Of a stretch of 64,000 bases of DNA, positions 61,893 through 64,000 are shown one piece after another (position 1 is the stretch's first letter; each line of letters begins with the position of its first letter). A program made the translations under genes and the position numbers. The notes beneath the pieces were generated by a model. The model saw only the letters and a program-made list of their open reading frames with translations. It searched no databases and had not been told where the DNA came from. The DNA is from Ardenticatenaceae bacterium (GTDB taxonomy: Bacteria > Chloroflexota > Anaerolineae > Promineifilales > Promineifilaceae): NCBI GenBank assembly GCA_011525915.1, contig WYBM01000069.1, positions 1 through 64,000 on the forward strand, in the 5' to 3' direction.

Positions 61893-63992
61893 CTAATCTT
61901 CATAGACAAACGGCAGGTAGATGGTAAAGGTGCTGCCGGTACCATACTTGCTCTCGGCGGTGACGCGGCCACCATGGGCTTTAATAATAAACTGGGTCAG
62001 CGCCAGGCCAAGACCGGTACGGCGGCCGTTGGCATTTTTGCCTGCAGGATTTAACCCGGTCCATAGATTTTCCAACCGTTCTGCCGGAATACCCACGCCG
62101 TTGTCTAGAATGCGACAGTACACTTCACTACCTTCACTACCACATTCCACCATCACCATGCCGCCAATTTTATTAAACTTGATGGCATTGTGGAGCAAAT
62201 GCTGCGTAGCTTCTAACAATTGTGGCACATCACCCAGGGCAAGCGAAAGTGTAGGGTCTGTATGCAGGTCAACCTTTACCCGGCGCGCCTCGGCCATACT
62301 ATGCAGGTTACGAATCGCTTCCTGAGCGATCTGGTCTAAATGGACGGGTTTGAACTCAAACTGGTTACGCATCTGGATGCGGGCAGAGATGGTGATAAGA
62401 TTATCTATGGGGGCGCGGAGGGCAGCTATCTGCTGGCTGATTTCACCAACAAACTGGCCCTCTTTTTCACCAGCTTTGGTCTGGTACTTCTGCATCTCAC
62501 GGTTGATGTCCGTGAACGGCCGTCGCAGTTCTGGCGAAATCATATCAATAAAGTCAGCATACAATTTTACCACTTCCTGCAGGTGCTGTTTTTCGCGCAT
62601 CAACGTCTGGTTTTGGCGAAAGACAAACTCATTGATCTGGCGCAAACTGGCCAGGTTATGCGCCTGAGCCAGCAGTGGACTAATTTGCCCTGTCCAGATA
62701 TCCAACAACGCCAGATCGTGGTTATCATACCCTTCACCCGTATATTTAACGCCCAAAGCCAGCACGCCAATCAGGCTGTCACCAGCTCGCAACGGCTTGT
62801 ATAAAACGCGCTGCCATTTACGCAGCAGTTCCCGTTCCTCTTCGGGAATGCCATCGTACATCTCCAGGGAATCCATGTCTGACTGCACCAACAGCCCAGG
62901 ATGCTGGCGCAGGTGCTGGCTAAAAGGACTAGACGGGCTAAAGTCGGCAACAAAGTAGGGCAAACTGCCCAGGCTGGCCAACGGCCGTAATACCAACCGC
63001 CCGCCTGGCCCATCATCCGCTTTAAAAAGCCAGGCGTCATCTGTGGCCAGGTTAGACTGCACCAGGCGCAAAAACATCTGGCCTAGTTGGGCGGGTTCTG
63101 GCATGTTGCCGATGACGTTGCTGAAGTCCGCCAACACCACTTCACGTTTACCCTGACCACGTAAAAAGATGCGCCGTGTAAATTCATTCACCCACCGGTA
63201 GACCAGGGTAAAAAAGGCGGCAAAAAGGGCCGCGGCAATGGTTAGAATAAGGGTTTGAGCAGATACGGCCGTTTCCGCTGGTAAATTGGCAATGGCCTGC
63301 ACAATCAGGGACAGCGCCAGCCAGGTCAGGCCAAAAATAATAAGCGTGCCAGACAGCCGGCTCAACGCCTGCCGGGAGGCCAGCTGCAGTTCTGGCAAAT
63401 GGGGGCGTGTCAGGGTCAAGGTGCCCACAACACCCGCCAGAATGATGACCAACATCCCTGACTGCTGCCAGCCGGGTTGATCTAACTGCCGGATGGAAGA
63501 CAAGGCAAAGCCCATAAAAAACAGGGTAATGACCAACACCCAATAGTTGATCTGGTTGCGGTAAATGGAAGTAAGCAGGTTAGACTTTAACTGCTGCGTC
63601 AAAATCCAGGAGGCGACAACAGGAACCAACCAGGCCGCAATCCACACAGCGCCCCACAAATCAAATTGGGTAATGCGCTGGCCGCCTACGTTAAAAAACG
63701 GTAGATAGAAGCGCCAGATTTCCGGGTCCAGGGCCACGGCCGTGCCTAACAACGCCAGGCTGACCACGGAAGCCACCCGGCTATGCCCCTTGGCAATGTT
63801 TAGGTAGACAACGGTGGCCAGGAAGAGGGAGACGGCCGTAAGATTTAAGGCATACGTCCCCAAAATCCCCCAGTTATAGACCACGATCTCTGGGAAAGCG
63901 TCACCCCCAAACAACCGCAAGACGCTGCTAGACCACAAGGCGGCCATCAACAGCGTCAGTGTCCAGCGTGTATAGAGCCGTCTCCGCTTCAT
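61893..63992 (-). CDS. Sensor-kinase-like protein lacking the phospho-acceptor histidine
   Basis: 699 residues. About 8 N-terminal TM segments (to about 275) precede a GAF-like domain (about 300-440), a helical dimer region and a complete HATPase_c: N box LLHNAIKFNKIGG, G1 DNGVGIP, G2 GTGLGLALTQFI. The dimerisation motif reads MISPELRRPFTD, with Pro (codon CCA) where the His of SHELRTPL is expected. It therefore binds ATP but probably does not autophosphorylate in the usual way; it may be a pseudokinase or act through a partner. Start at ATG 63992 is close to the window edge, so an extension is possible. Confidence 0.82.
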   Translation of the reverse strand: MKRRRLYTRWTLTLLMAALWSSSVLRLFGGDAFPEIVVYNWGILGTYALNLTAVSLFLATVVYLNIAKGHSRVASVVSLALLGTAVALDPEIWRFYLPFFNVGGQRITQFDLWGAVWIAAWLVPVVASWILTQQLKSNLLTSIYRNQINYWVLVITLFFMGFALSSIRQLDQPGWQQSGMLVIILAGVVGTLTLTRPHLPELQLASRQALSRLSGTLIIFGLTWLALSLIVQAIANLPAETAVSAQTLILTIAAALFAAFFTLVYRWVNEFTRRIFLRGQGKREVVLADFSNVIGNMPEPAQLGQMFLRLVQSNLATDDAWLFKADDGPGGRLVLRPLASLGSLPYFVADFSPSSPFSQHLRQHPGLLVQSDMDSLEMYDGIPEEERELLRKWQRVLYKPLRAGDSLIGVLALGVKYTGEGYDNHDLALLDIWTGQISPLLAQAHNLASLRQINEFVFRQNQTLMREKQHLQEVVKLYADFIDMISPELRRPFTDINREMQKYQTKAGEKEGQFVGEISQQIAALRAPIDNLITISARIQMRNQFEFKPVHLDQIAQEAIRNLHSMAEARRVKVDLHTDPTLSLALGDVPQLLEATQHLLHNAIKFNKIGGMVMVECGSEGSEVYCRILDNGVGIPAERLENLWTGLNPAGKNANGRRTGLGLALTQFIIKAHGGRVTAESKYGTGSTFTIYLPFVYED

Positions 63993-64000
63993 TTTCGCCC

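Overview
The window looks like a chromosome segment of an uncultured filamentous-type Chloroflexota bacterium (Anaerolineae or a related class; this is inference). The grounds are moderately high GC by eye, large Chloroflexota-style AAA/TPR regulators (a BTAD/NB-ARC/TPR regulator and a double-cyclase/AAA/TPR protein), a von Willebrand/BatA-like protein, polyphosphate glucokinase, and an extremely over-used palindromic octamer ACGGCCGT, seen about 100 times by eye where one or two would be expected. No rRNA or complete tRNA gene was seen.

Layout. 1-3003 (minus) is the 5' part of a STAND NTPase with near-identical WD40 repeats that runs off the left edge. 3004-3439 is non-coding, with a terminator and a possible structured RNA. 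3440-3952 is a small membrane protein. About 3998-18366 is an integrated mobile element. Its minus-strand gene train includes a DarB-like methylase/helicase/J-domain protein, RadC, a DNA methyltransferase, a SWIM-finger protein, several small Cys-rich proteins, a lipoprotein, a membrane protein and a winged-helix Rep-like protein whose gene contains a 54-bp array of palindromes. It ends with a plus-strand tyrosine integrase that abuts the 3' part of a tRNA-CAU gene, the probable attachment site. A hairpin-rich intergenic block (12421-12976) is an origin or transfer-site candidate.

18462-24367 is ordinary chromosome: a GT-C-like membrane protein, DUF427, LysR, a stand-alone receiver and threonine synthase. 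24460-35035 differs in composition and is poor in ACGGCCGT. A tight minus-strand operon (BTAD regulator, unknown protein, borosin-type peptide N-methyltransferase homologue) diverges from a plus-strand set (1527-aa ricin/crystallin-like giant protein, compact subtilase, small partner). This is the strongest candidate for an undescribed system, possibly a RiPP or toxin locus.

35166-50939 is mostly metabolic and regulatory: crotonase, EamA exporter, carotenoid-type membrane protein, double cyclase/AAA/TPR regulator, FAD/FeS dehydrogenase, polyphosphate glucokinase, patatin, pyrimidine-nucleoside phosphorylase, and a fused amidohydrolase-CYTH protein. A family of roughly 90-bp CAGT-rich intergenic repeats occurs at six loci and brackets the patatin gene as inverted pairs.

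51151-64000 holds an SCP2 protein, three tandem GH-A-type glycosidase paralogues with different membrane anchors, a CopD-like membrane protein, a P-loop kinase, a VWA/BatA-like membrane protein and a sensor-kinase-like protein in which the expected phospho-acceptor histidine is replaced by proline. All family assignments come from reading motifs by eye; no database search was run.
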